Part shown: piece by piece, positions 15,319-22,582 of the stretch | Layout of the letters: each line of letters opens with the position of its first letter | Position numbering within the stretch: the first letter of the stretch is position 1 | The notes under the pieces: model-generated | The model's input: only the letters and a program-made list of their open reading frames with translations | What the model was told of the DNA's origin: nothing | Database searches by the model: none | Made by a program: the position numbers and the translations under genes | Assembly: GCA_949299435.1 (NCBI GenBank) | Contig: CASGAK010000078.1 | Location: forward strand, 1 to 22,582 | From: an uncultured bacterium | GTDB lineage: Bacteria; Cyanobacteriota; Vampirovibrionia; Gastranaerophilales; Gastranaerophilaceae | Length of the DNA: 22,582 nucleotides | Reading direction: 5' to 3'

Positions 15319-15766
15319 TTAACATTCCTATCAGATTAATTTCATTTTTTGGCATATATGCATTGATTACAGCTTCTGCACAAACTTTACCGGCATTATA
15401 AATAAAACATTCAAATGATACAAGCTCATCATTTGTAAATACTTCTTTTGCAGTTATTTCATAAGTTTTATTATGTTCAAAGACATCGATATACGATTTG
15501 TATAGTCTTGTACCTAATAAAAATCCTATTCTCGGGTTTTTCATTTCGTTTTTAAAATATGAATAGCACCCGATTGTCTGTGCCATGAATTCTATCCCTG
15601 TAATAGAAGAAATTCCGCCTATTGAACTGTCAAAAAATAGTTTATTTTCATTTATATTCACGATAGTTTTAGCCGTATGATCTTCTAAATTATAGTCAAG
15701 AATATTGTCTATAAAAATAATCGGGTGTTTGTGCGGTAGAACTTTTTCCAAATCATATTTTGTCAT
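15311..15766 (-). CDS. apeP: ApeP-family hotdog dehydratase
   Basis: A 151-residue hotdog-fold protein with the ApeP pattern L-P-H-K-x-P-I-I-F-I-D near the start, G-I-E-F-M-A-Q-T-I-G-C-Y in the long helix, and G-F-L-L-G-T-R-L-Y afterwards. Candidate active-site residues are the histidines at 12 and 14 (L-P-H-K-H-P) and E59. In aryl-polyene systems ApeP works with ApeI to dehydrate 3-hydroxyacyl-ACP and make the conjugated double bonds. Its start codon shares one base with the apeO stop (TGATG) and its end overlaps apeQ by 8 bases. It is too divergent for a housekeeping FabZ. Confidence 0.87.
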   Translation of the reverse strand: MTKYDLEKVLPHKHPIIFIDNILDYNLEDHTAKTIVNINENKLFFDSSIGGISSITGIEFMAQTIGCYSYFKNEMKNPRIGFLLGTRLYKSYIDVFEHNKTYEITAKEVFTNDELVSFECFIYNAGKVCAEAVINAYMPKNEINLIGMLNV

Positions 15767-16890
15767 CAGTTTCTCCCTATAATTATCACCGCGTTAGTCC
15801 CGCCAAATCCGAATGCGTTACATAAAACATTATCAAGAGGTTTTTCTGTCGGTTTTGTAATGAGGTTTATGTCAGGCAGTGCATAATCGTATTCGCCGTC
15901 ATAAATATGTGGAATGATTGTATTATGTCGGATCATCTCGCAGCAAAGAGCTGTCTCAAGGGACGCTGCAGCACCAAGACAATGTCCGGTAAGAGGTTTT
16001 GTTGAACTCATTTCTGTACAGCAGCCAAATATGTTATACATCGCGTTGGCTTCCATAAGATCATTAGATTTTGTACCTGTACCATGTAGATTTATGTAAT
16101 CTATTGCATCAGGTGGAAGATTTGCTTGAGCTAGTGCAATTTTGACAGCTTTAGAAGCTTCATACCCTTTTGGATCAGGTGTTGCCGCATGGTAGGCATC
16201 AGAAGTTTCTCCAATTCCTTTGATTACAATTTCTCCTTGATTTTTTTCAATAATAAAAATGGCTGCCGCTTCACCGATATTTATTCCGTTACGGTTTTTG
16301 GAAAACGGATTTGTTCTTTCTTTAGAAAGAACTTCTAGTGAATGAAATCCGAATATCGGGAGTTTCGCAAGTGAATCTACGCCTGCGACAATTACAGCAT
16401 CGCATATCCCGTTATTCAATAATTTTTCAGCCGTTGCAAATGCTTTTATCCCTGAAGAACACGCTGTAGATACACTTTCAAAAAAACTGTTGAGATTTAA
16501 TGTGTTTTTTATAAATACAGCAGGTGATCCTATTTCAAAGTGTCTGTAATTGTTTGTTTTTTCATATTCCTCGATTCCGGAATTTGTTGTTGCTGCGACA
16601 ACTCCTATTTTGTTATTCGGATATTTTTTTAAAAGGTTTTCAAATTTTTCAGACATTTTATTTATCAAATATAATAAAAGTCTGTTGCATCTGGTATTGA
16701 AGTTCTCATCAGAGATTTCAGGTAAATCGCAATTGATTTTTCCAAAATAAAACCTCTCACCTTTAATGATAGTATCATCAGGGGTAAGAAAAGTTTTTTC
16801 AGGATTTATTGCATTTTGAAAAATCTCGTCGATTCCGTTGCCGAGGTTGCAAATGGCATCATAGGCTGTGATAAAAACTTTGTTTTGCAT
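15766..16890 (-). CDS. apeO: Beta-ketoacyl-ACP synthase (ApeO-like)
   Basis: A 374-residue ketosynthase with the full catalytic set: C144 in S-T-A-C-S-S-G, H269 in N-L-H-G-T-G-T, K298 and H303 in K-P-L-T-G-H-C-L-G, and N-A-F-G-F-G-G-T-N near the end. It is the first gene of the minus-strand unit, with GGAG 5 nt before its ATG. In known aryl-polyene clusters ApeO pairs with the chain-length-factor-like ApeC to form a heterodimeric ketosynthase. The matching apeC starts 29 bp away on the other strand, which supports this name. It is shorter at its N-terminal half than FabF-type enzymes. Confidence 0.9.
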   Translation of the reverse strand: MQNKVFITAYDAICNLGNGIDEIFQNAINPEKTFLTPDDTIIKGERFYFGKINCDLPEISDENFNTRCNRLLLYLINKMSEKFENLLKKYPNNKIGVVAATTNSGIEEYEKTNNYRHFEIGSPAVFIKNTLNLNSFFESVSTACSSGIKAFATAEKLLNNGICDAVIVAGVDSLAKLPIFGFHSLEVLSKERTNPFSKNRNGINIGEAAAIFIIEKNQGEIVIKGIGETSDAYHAATPDPKGYEASKAVKIALAQANLPPDAIDYINLHGTGTKSNDLMEANAMYNIFGCCTEMSSTKPLTGHCLGAAASLETALCCEMIRHNTIIPHIYDGEYDYALPDINLITKPTEKPLDNVLCNAFGFGGTNAVIIIGRN

Positions 16891-16908
16891 TTTAACTCCA
16901 ACTATATT
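16880..16908 (+). promoter_or_regulatory. Weak candidate promoter for apeC in the divergent gap
   Basis: TATATT (16903-16908) lies 17 bases after TTGTTT (16880-16885, inside apeO). It would give a transcript starting about 4 nt before the apeC ATG, which has no Shine-Dalgarno. The -35 is poor. Confidence 0.25.
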
Positions 16909-16919
16909 AGTATGTTAGC

Positions 16920-17513
16920 ATGAATCAAAAATTTTTCATATATAAAACATCTATATTGCAAGATGGAAAAACTGATTTGTCATTTATTCCAATGCTTATC
17001 AGGAGAAAATTAAGTACACTCTCAAAAATTTCCTTTGCAACAATTTACAATTGTTATGAAAAAAAGGATGTGAATTTGGTTTTTGCATCAAGATATGGGG
17101 AGTTTGATAAGTTGGGGGTATTGATGAATCAGTATAAAACTGAAAATGAAGTGTCACCGCTATCCTTTAGTTCATCGGTGCATAATGCAACAATAGGAAA
17201 TTTTTCATTGATAAATAATATAAAAAGTAAGTATAACGCAATATCTGCAGGTGAAAATACAATTTCAAACGGTTTTTTAGAGGCAATCACAGAGATTGAA
17301 AAAACTATTTTTTGCTATGCGGATACTGTCCCTGAGTGCAGAAGTTTTTCTTGTCTTATGGGAAAAGAATTTTTAGAAGGTTCCGATGAAGTCGAATTAA
17401 GTTTAACATCAAATATTTGCGATGATAATGAGTTTGAAAGATTTGTGAAATTTTTAGAAAAAGAAAAAGATGAATTTTTATCACCGTTTTATACTTTGAG
17501 GAGAATAAAATGA
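16920..17513 (+). CDS. apeC: Beta-ketoacyl synthase chain length factor (ApeC-like)
   Basis: A 197-residue protein of the shortened, cysteine-less ketosynthase type (Ketoacyl-synt_2 family). It shows I-R-R-K-L-S, F-A-S-R-Y-G-E, then S-P-L-S-F-S-S-S-V-H-N-A-x-x-G at 79-93, then A-I-S-A-G-E-N-T and a helical end. It lacks the second half and the catalytic Cys/His/His set, so it cannot condense alone. In known clusters it is the chain length factor that forms the ApeO:ApeC complex. Its start at 16920 has no evident ribosome site. The last 4 bases overlap apeD (ATGA). Confidence 0.8.
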   Translation: MNQKFFIYKTSILQDGKTDLSFIPMLIRRKLSTLSKISFATIYNCYEKKDVNLVFASRYGEFDKLGVLMNQYKTENEVSPLSFSSSVHNATIGNFSLINNIKSKYNAISAGENTISNGFLEAITEIEKTIFCYADTVPECRSFSCLMGKEFLEGSDEVELSLTSNICDDNEFERFVKFLEKEKDEFLSPFYTLRRIK

Positions 17514-18244
17514 TAAGATTGTGCCGATCTGTGCTCATTATATCTTGTTTTGTTCTTTTTGGAATTGGGGCGTTTGTTATCGGATTTTTAATATTCCCGT
17601 ATATTGCAATTACAAAGTCCGGAATTGATAGAAAATTCGCCTATGCTGATGTTATCCATCGTGTATGGAAGTGGTTTAAGGATATTTTGCAAAAAATCGG
17701 ACTTATAAAAATTAATATAGAAAATGAAGATGGTTTGAAAAATTTATCTTCTAAAATAATTGTGGCAAGCCACCCGTCTTTTATTGATATTGTTGTGTTG
17801 ATAGGACTTATTCCAAGAGCAACTTGTTTTGCCAAAAAAGAAACTTTAAAAAATCCTTTTTTTAGAAATATAGTAAAGTCAATTTATATAATTAACGATA
17901 TTGATTTAGATGAATTAAAAGCTGACACGGATAAATTTTTAAAAGAGGGTTTTAATATAATAATTTTTCCTTCAGGTACAAGGACAAAAGCCGGAGAAGA
18001 TTTTAAAATGCACAAAGGACCCGCAGCTATTGCGATGAATTCAGATGCCGAGATTGTCCCAATAAAAATAACGGCGGATTATCCTTTTTTGCAAAAAGGT
18101 CAGCCGATTTATGATGTAGGCGATAAAACTATCAATTATAATATAGAAGTGAAAAGTCTGATTATACCCTCTGAATATTTGAATATGACGGAGATTAAGG
18201 CTCGTAAAGCAATTTCTGAAAAGATTAAAGAAATGATAATTTGA
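17510..18244 (+). CDS. apeD: Lysophospholipid acyltransferase family protein (PlsC-like, ApeD)
   Basis: A 244-residue membrane-bound acyltransferase. An N-terminal helix (about 7-32) is followed by S-H-P-S-F-I-D (the H-x4-D catalytic motif) and F-P-S-G-T-R-T, the second family motif with S in place of the usual E. A K-G-P-A-x-I-A-M segment and the P-I-x-I-x-A strand complete the pattern. It may move the finished polyene or an intermediate fatty acyl onto a lipid acceptor. It overlaps apeC by 4 bases and is followed by a 45-bp gap carrying a promoter before the ACP genes. Confidence 0.88.
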   Translation: MIRLCRSVLIISCFVLFGIGAFVIGFLIFPYIAITKSGIDRKFAYADVIHRVWKWFKDILQKIGLIKINIENEDGLKNLSSKIIVASHPSFIDIVVLIGLIPRATCFAKKETLKNPFFRNIVKSIYIINDIDLDELKADTDKFLKEGFNIIIFPSGTRTKAGEDFKMHKGPAAIAMNSDAEIVPIKITADYPFLQKGQPIYDVGDKTINYNIEVKSLIIPSEYLNMTEIKARKAISEKIKEMII

Positions 18245-18269
18245 CTTTGATATAAAGTTAGATTATCAT
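18241..18269 (+). promoter_or_regulatory. Internal promoter ahead of the ACP genes
   Basis: TTGACT (18241-18246), 17 bases, then TATCAT (18264-18269) in the only sizeable gap of this stretch, between apeD and apeE. It would give the ACPs and later genes an extra dose independent of apeC/apeD. Confidence 0.6.
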
Positions 18270-18289
18270 ATGACTAAAAAGGCAGGAAG

Positions 18290-18547
18290 ATGATTAAAGA
18301 CGAAATAAAACAACTTATTATAGACACGTTGGATTTGGAAGATATAAGCCCTGAGGATATTGATGACGAGGCTCCGCTTTTTGTGGACGGATTGGGACTT
18401 GATTCTATTGACGCGTTGGAATTAGGAATGGCATTAAAGAAAAAATATAACCTAAAAATGGGTTCAGATAATGAAGAAAATAAGGAATATTTCTATTCTG
18501 TGAAAACTCTTGCTGATTTTGTAGAAGCGCAAGCTAATCAGGAGTAA
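18290..18547 (+). CDS. apeE: Acyl carrier protein (ApeE-like)
   Basis: An 85-residue acidic four-helix carrier protein with G-L-D-S-I-D-A-L-E-L. S39 is the phosphopantetheine attachment site. AAGG lies 7 nt before the ATG. It holds intermediates during polyene synthesis. Two different ACPs in tandem, as here, are typical of aryl-polyene clusters. The second ACP starts 3 bp after its stop. Confidence 0.93.
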   Translation: MIKDEIKQLIIDTLDLEDISPEDIDDEAPLFVDGLGLDSIDALELGMALKKKYNLKMGSDNEENKEYFYSVKTLADFVEAQANQE

Positions 18548-18550
18548 GTT

Positions 18551-18802
18551 ATGAGTGAAAAATTAACCAGAGAAGATATATTGAAAGAATTGACTTCAAT
18601 ACTCGTTGAAGACTTCGAAATTGATGAAAAACAAATTACACCGGAAGCTGATTTGTTTCAGGATTTGGATTTAGATAGTATTGATGCGGTTGATTTGGCG
18701 GTGAGAGTACAACAATTTACCAATAAGAAAATTTCACCTGAAAATTTTAAGCAAATAAAAACTATTGATGATGTTGTAACTGCGATTGAAGAGCTTTTAT
18801 GA
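18551..18802 (+). CDS. apeF: Acyl carrier protein (ApeF-like)
   Basis: An 83-residue carrier protein with D-L-D-L-D-S-I-D-A-V-D-L; S43 is the phosphopantetheine site. It differs clearly from the first ACP, so the two likely serve separate steps (for example starter loading versus chain extension), a division known in related systems. Its stop overlaps the next ATG (ATGA). Confidence 0.93.
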   Translation: MSEKLTREDILKELTSILVEDFEIDEKQITPEADLFQDLDLDSIDAVDLAVRVQQFTNKKISPENFKQIKTIDDVVTAIEELL

Positions 18803-19200
18803 GGGTAATTTTTTCGATAATTTTTACGTTAGTGGTAATTTGTGCTTTTCATTTTACGAATTTTATTGCACTTAAATATTACCCTGCGTTTATAAATTTG
18901 TTAGTATTTTTCATATTTTTTTCATCAACATTTACTGATGAAACTATAATACAAAAATTTGCAAAAATGATGGAGGGTAATAAAGAATTGCCTGATATCG
19001 TGAAAGATTATACGAGAAAACTTACCTATGTTTGGTGTGTTTTTTTAATGTTTAATTTTTTGGTATCTTTTGCTACAATATTTATGAGTGCAAAGGTGTG
19101 GACGATATATAACGGATTCGTTTCATACATGCTTACAGGACTTCTGTTCACAGTGGAATATATAATCAGAATTCGTTTTAAGAGAAAGCATAATGTTTAA
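18799..19200 (+). CDS. apeG: COG4648-type inner-membrane protein (ApeG-like)
   Basis: A 133-residue protein with about four membrane helices. The loop Y-T-R-K-L-T-Y-V-W-C after the second helix, W-T-I-Y-N-G between the later helices, and the ending V-E-Y-I-I-R-I-R are the hallmarks of the small membrane protein conserved in aryl-polyene and related fatty-acid-type clusters. Its biochemical role is not established. It overlaps apeF by 4 and the ligase gene by 8 bases. Confidence 0.85.
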   Translation: MRVIFSIIFTLVVICAFHFTNFIALKYYPAFINLLVFFIFFSSTFTDETIIQKFAKMMEGNKELPDIVKDYTRKLTYVWCVFLMFNFLVSFATIFMSAKVWTIYNGFVSYMLTGLLFTVEYIIRIRFKRKHNV

Positions 19201-20749
19201 TTTTGATGATGATAAGGTAGTAGTTAAATATAAGAATACAGATTATAGCTGGGAGCAGATTAAAAAAATAATTTCTCCTAAAATTTGTTGGCTAAAAAAT
19301 CAGAAAAATCAAAAACTATTACTTATTGCAGAAAATAATTTTGAATTCATTTTGAATTTTTTATCAGGAATTTATGCAGGAAAAGAAATATTTTTGCTTA
19401 CTGATATTAATAGACTTTCAGATTTTGATGAAAGTTTTATAAAGGAAGTAGAAAATAAAGATTGCAAAGTCCAAGAGTTGGATTTAATTGATGAGAAAAA
19501 AGTATTTGTAAATTTTTACACCTCCGGCTCTACCGGTGTGCCGAAGGTTATTAAAAAAACTTTGTATAATTTGATAGTAGAGGCAGAGGATCTAAATGAG
19601 CAATTTTCTATTCCCGAGGGTTGTCAGTTTTTAACTACAGCCAAAATGACTCATATGTTTGGAATGACTTTTGCTCTTATGTATCCGCTTGTGAATGGTT
19701 ACGTAATCAATGCTGATATTATTAAATTTCCTGAGGAAATTAACTGTGATGATTTTGTGTTTATTTCAACCCCGTCATTTTTGGATAGAATGGCAAAATA
19801 TGATTATAACCCATATCCGCCAAGGTATGTTTTCACAGCCGGCGATAAGTTGAATGATTTTACATTTAAGTATTTTGAAAAAACTTCAAAGGTTATTGAA
19901 ATTTACGGAAGTACTGAAAGTGGAACGATTGCATATAGAGATTTTTCTGGTGAAAATTTTCTTAATCCGTTTAAAAAAGTTGAAGTGCTAACCGATAATA
20001 GTAGTCAAATTATTGTAAAGTCGGATTATTTTTTGGAAGATGAATTGCAATTGAATGATATTATAGAAAAAAGTGGAGATAAATTTAAAATACTTGGTCG
20101 TTCAGACAGGCTTTTTAAAGTTCAGGAAAAGAGAATTTCGGCTGTTGAGTTAGAAAATATTTTGAAAAAAAATGAAAATGTCGAAAATTCTTATTGCGTA
20201 AAAGCTGGTGAAAAAATCGGTGCAGCTGTTGTATTGTCAAAATTGGGAGTTGAAAAACTTTTAAAGTCAGGCAGTATTGATTTGATAAAAGAATTGAAAG
20301 TTTTTATGCAAAAATATTCTGAAATTGTGCCGCAAAGATGGAGATTTTTATCTGAACTTCCAAAAAATTCAGCGGGCAAAACTGATAGAAAAAGAATAGA
20401 AAAAATCTTTGCATTAAACCTTTCAATTCCTTTTGTTATCGATAAAAAAGTTTCAAAAGATGAGGCAGAATTAAGAATTGTATTTTTAAAAAATTCTAAT
20501 TTTTTCAAAGGGCATTTCCCAGATGTACCGGTATTACCTGGAGTGGTTCAGGTGTTTTTCGCACATTTTTTTGCAGAAGATGCTTTTGATATGAATATTT
20601 CAAAAAATAAAATTAAAAAAATTAAGTTTTCTCGTGTTATAAAGCCTGATAGGGAAGTGATTTTAAAGTTGAAGAATAATAATTTGTCGCTTGATTTTGT
20701 ATATACGGATAATGAAAGCCCGTTTTCATCAGGAACTTTTATAAAATAA
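19193..20749 (+). CDS. apeH: AMP ligase fused to ApeI-type dehydratase (ApeH-ApeI)
   Basis: A 518-residue two-domain enzyme. Residues 1-405 are an acyl-adenylating domain with Y-T-S-G-S-T-G-V-P-K (109-118), Y-G-S-T-E-S-G (238-244), L-G-R-S-D-R-L-F-K-V (301-310) and the C-terminal lysine K396 in N-S-A-G-K-T-D-R. It should activate the aryl starter acid as an adenylate and load it onto an ACP. Residues about 425-518 are a hotdog domain with F-F-K-G-H-F-P-D-V-P-V-L-P-G (437-450), carrying H441, as in FabA/FabZ-like ApeI, which dehydrates 3-hydroxyacyl-ACP. In the E. coli cluster these are two genes. It starts 8 bp before the apeG stop. Confidence 0.88.
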   Translation: MFNFDDDKVVVKYKNTDYSWEQIKKIISPKICWLKNQKNQKLLLIAENNFEFILNFLSGIYAGKEIFLLTDINRLSDFDESFIKEVENKDCKVQELDLIDEKKVFVNFYTSGSTGVPKVIKKTLYNLIVEAEDLNEQFSIPEGCQFLTTAKMTHMFGMTFALMYPLVNGYVINADIIKFPEEINCDDFVFISTPSFLDRMAKYDYNPYPPRYVFTAGDKLNDFTFKYFEKTSKVIEIYGSTESGTIAYRDFSGENFLNPFKKVEVLTDNSSQIIVKSDYFLEDELQLNDIIEKSGDKFKILGRSDRLFKVQEKRISAVELENILKKNENVENSYCVKAGEKIGAAVVLSKLGVEKLLKSGSIDLIKELKVFMQKYSEIVPQRWRFLSELPKNSAGKTDRKRIEKIFALNLSIPFVIDKKVSKDEAELRIVFLKNSNFFKGHFPDVPVLPGVVQVFFAHFFAEDAFDMNISKNKIKKIKFSRVIKPDREVILKLKNNNLSLDFVYTDNESPFSSGTFIK

Positions 20750-20783
20750 TCTTTTAAGTTATAATTTTTCTATCGAGGTTTTT

Positions 20784-21203
20784 ATGAAGTTAATAGAGGC
20801 AGAAACTATAATTGAAATTCCGTTTTTTGACTTAGATCCTATGAATGTTGTCTGGCATGGGAATTATGTGAAATATACAGAAATTGCACGCTGTAATTTG
20901 CTTGATAAAATCGGTTATAACTATGATGATATGAGAGCTGACGGGGTTATGTATCCTGTTGCTAAAATGGAGATGAAATTTATAAAATCTGCAATGTTTG
21001 GGCAAAGAATTTCGGTAAAAGCAATATTAGATGAAATAGAACCGTCATTAAATATGCACTATGAAATAAGAGATGCTCAGACAAAAGAATTATTATTTAA
21101 AGCTAAGACAATGCAGATTTGTGTAGAATTTGCGACACAAAAAAGTTTATATGAAGCACCGGAAAAATTTAAAAAAGGGATAGAATGTTTTTCAATAAAA
21201 TAG
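20784..21203 (+). CDS. apeK: Acyl thioesterase, 4HBT family (ApeK-like)
   Basis: A 139-residue hotdog thioesterase with the 4-hydroxybenzoyl-CoA thioesterase signature F-F-D-L-D-P-M-N-V-V-W-H-G-N-Y at 14-28; D16 or D18 is the likely catalytic Asp. It may release starter or finished chains from carrier or CoA. GAGG lies 5 nt before the ATG, and a TATAAT at 20760-20765 without a clear -35 lies in the 34-bp gap upstream. Its 3' end overlaps the LolA-like gene by 19 bases. Confidence 0.88.
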   Translation: MKLIEAETIIEIPFFDLDPMNVVWHGNYVKYTEIARCNLLDKIGYNYDDMRADGVMYPVAKMEMKFIKSAMFGQRISVKAILDEIEPSLNMHYEIRDAQTKELLFKAKTMQICVEFATQKSLYEAPEKFKKGIECFSIK

Positions 21204-21706
21204 TTATATTAGTATTGTTAATTTTCATATCAACTTGTGCATATGCAGCAGGAATTTTTGATTATCCGATTGCAGCTAAAGATGTAGCGGAAAAATTGCC
21301 TGAGTTAAAAAGCGTCGAATGTACGTTTGAGCAAGAAAAAGTTTTAAATAACAGAACTCTAAAATCAGGTGGTAATTTTAAATTTATAAAGGATAAAGGT
21401 GTTATTTTTGAAACTTTATATCCTATAAAATCAGTTTCTTCTTATACTACTGATCAAAATAGGCAAATTAATGATATAATTGTCGGTATTGCCAATAAAA
21501 ATTATTCTTTCATCAATAAAAATTTCAATATTTTTTATATGACGAATATGGAGGATTGGACTTTAGCTCTTAAACCTAAAGAAAAATCTCCAGCATCTTC
21601 GCAGCTTGATAATATAACTATTTTTGGAAAAAAATACATAAAAAAAATAGATATAAAAACGAAAAATGGTAGTAGCACATCAATAAATTTTAATTGTAAA
21701 ATATGA
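21185..21706 (+). CDS. apeL: LolA-like outer-membrane lipoprotein carrier protein (ApeL-like)
   Basis: A 173-residue periplasmic protein with a signal peptide ending A-Y-A (cleavage near 22). It then shows the LolA-type sequence C-T-F-E-Q-E-K-V-L, L-K-S-G-G-N-F-K-F and K-G-V-I-F-E-T-L-Y-P. LolA proteins carry acyl chains across the periplasm, so here it probably carries the polyene lipid. AGGG lies about 7 nt before the ATG, within apeK. The stop overlaps the exporter start (ATGA). The adjacent MMPL exporter supports a cluster-specific carrier rather than the housekeeping LolA. Confidence 0.85.
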   Translation: MFFNKIVILVLLIFISTCAYAAGIFDYPIAAKDVAEKLPELKSVECTFEQEKVLNNRTLKSGGNFKFIKDKGVIFETLYPIKSVSSYTTDQNRQINDIIVGIANKNYSFINKNFNIFYMTNMEDWTLALKPKEKSPASSQLDNITIFGKKYIKKIDIKTKNGSSTSINFNCKI

Positions 21707-22582
21707 AGAAATTAGTTTTATTAAGAATTTTATTTGCTTTAGTTTTAGGGATAATCGCTGTTTTTACTTTTTTAAATCCTAAAAAAGTTGAGACCAATTT
21801 ATTAAAAGCCTTTTTCTCAAATGGGGTGCAGGATGAAATTTTAATTGATTTGAGCGGAAAATATTCCTCTAATATTAATGTAATTTTTGAAAGTGAAAAC
21901 TTAGAATTTTTGGAAAGTGCGAAAATCCATTTTCAAGATGAATTTGATAAAAAGAGTTTTTATATAGAAGAAAATAACCCGCAAAAGCTTCTTGAATTTT
22001 ATAAAAAATACAAAAATAATTTGCTTTCAAATAAAGACTATTCGCTTTTAAAATCGGGGAATTATGATGAGATTTCTCAAAAAGCATTGAATAATTTATA
22101 TGATCCTCTTGGCTTTTCTATTCTGCCATTTGAAGAAGATCCGTTTGGGCTTTTTTCTGATTACATAATTTCATTAGGTAGTGCACAAAGTGTAAATTCA
22201 ATTGATGGAAAATATTATGAAATATTGAATTTGAAAGTTGATGATGAGCTTGCACTTTCACCTACTTTGACAAACAAAGCTGTTAAAAAACTTGTAGATT
22301 TGAAAAAATCTTATCAGAATAATGAATTAAAAGTTTATCTCACCGGGGCACCTGTGCATGCATATTATGCAAGTGCAAAATCAATGAATGAAATTAATTT
22401 AATTTGTATTATTTCGACAATTTTTGTAAGCGGATTAATCTTTTGGTATTTTCGTTCATTAAAAATTCTTTTACCTGTGCTAACGAGCCTGCTAATAGGA
22501 ATGGGTATTGGGTTTTGCATAACCTCTCTTATTTTTCCGACAATACATATTTTAACTTTTGTCTTTTCTACTACTCTAATTG
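21703..22582 (+). CDS. apeM: MMPL-family exporter, N-terminal part (ApeM-like; cut by window end)
   Basis: The ATG overlaps the preceding stop (ATGA), and the frame stays open to the window end (293 codons). An N-terminal helix (about 6-24) is followed by a periplasmic domain of about 200 residues ending Y-L-T-G-A-P-V-H-A-Y-Y-A-S, then two or more further helices and the H-I-L-T-F-V-F-S-T-T-L-I segment, as in RND/MMPL transporters. It should export the polyene lipid with the LolA-like carrier. The second half lies outside the window. Confidence 0.85.
   Translation, partial: MKKLVLLRILFALVLGIIAVFTFLNPKKVETNLLKAFFSNGVQDEILIDLSGKYSSNINVIFESENLEFLESAKIHFQDEFDKKSFYIEENNPQKLLEFYKKYKNNLLSNKDYSLLKSGNYDEISQKALNNLYDPLGFSILPFEEDPFGLFSDYIISLGSAQSVNSIDGKYYEILNLKVDDELALSPTLTNKAVKKLVDLKKSYQNNELKVYLTGAPVHAYYASAKSMNEINLICIISTIFVSGLIFWYFRSLKILLPVLTSLLIGMGIGFCITSLIFPTIHILTFVFSTTLI

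Noticed and set aside
1..22582. CRISPR arrays, tRNA/rRNA genes, insertion sequences, att sites
   Set aside because: I saw no spaced direct repeats, no cloverleaf-like stretches, no transposase or integrase motif and no terminal inverted repeats.

Overview
This is an AT-rich chromosomal window, tightly packed with genes that have mostly good Shine-Dalgarno sites. It most likely comes from a host-associated bacterium of the Candidatus Gastranaerophilales (Melainabacteria / Vampirovibrionia, non-photosynthetic relatives of Cyanobacteria). Two things suggest this. Several lineage-type proteins of unknown function start with a short unstructured segment carrying an I/L-x-F-x-A/G tag (as in PINFTA, INFVA, LAFKG), a pattern I associate with gut Gastranaerophilales genomes. 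The gene set (MlaA, LolA-like, TonB-like, PlsY) also points to a two-membrane envelope. The taxonomic call is an inference, not proven here.

Left part (1-4303): a 915-residue protein of unknown function with an internal duplication, a small GNAT-like protein, then plsY (phospholipid synthesis) and a tiny membrane protein on the minus strand.

Middle-left (4380-8528): a compact plus-strand group encoding a membrane-anchored VWA protein, an FHA-like domain fused to eight membrane helices, a TonB-C-like protein with a five-fold heptad repeat, a 47-residue one-helix protein, and a zinc-ribbon/TonB-C-like protein. No textbook operon matches this set. It is the best candidate for an undescribed envelope system.

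Middle (8529-13366): an intergenic region with a promoter-operator-terminator arrangement that could make a small RNA of about 75 nt, a small HTH protein, an unusual MlaA-alpha/beta-hydrolase fusion, a DMT-family transporter with a small tagged protein, and an AlkD-type DNA glycosylase whose promoter predicts a leaderless mRNA.

Right part (13370-22582, running off the end): an aryl-polyene (APE)-type biosynthetic cluster in two back-to-back transcription units. The minus-strand unit reads, in transcription order, apeO-apeP-apeQ-apeR (ketosynthase, dehydratase, ketoreductase, ketosynthase). The plus-strand unit reads apeC-apeD-apeE-apeF-apeG-apeHI-apeK-apeL-apeM (chain length factor, acyltransferase, two ACPs, COG4648 membrane protein, AMP ligase fused to the ApeI dehydratase, thioesterase, LolA-like carrier, MMPL exporter). 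By analogy with characterised APE systems, the ligase loads an aryl acid onto an ACP. ApeO/ApeC and ApeR extend it, ApeQ, ApeP and ApeI reduce and dehydrate each cycle, and the acyltransferase, LolA-like and MMPL proteins put the coloured antioxidant lipid into the envelope. No starter-unit synthesis gene, ApeJ-like or ApeN-like gene is visible, but the cluster continues beyond the window.
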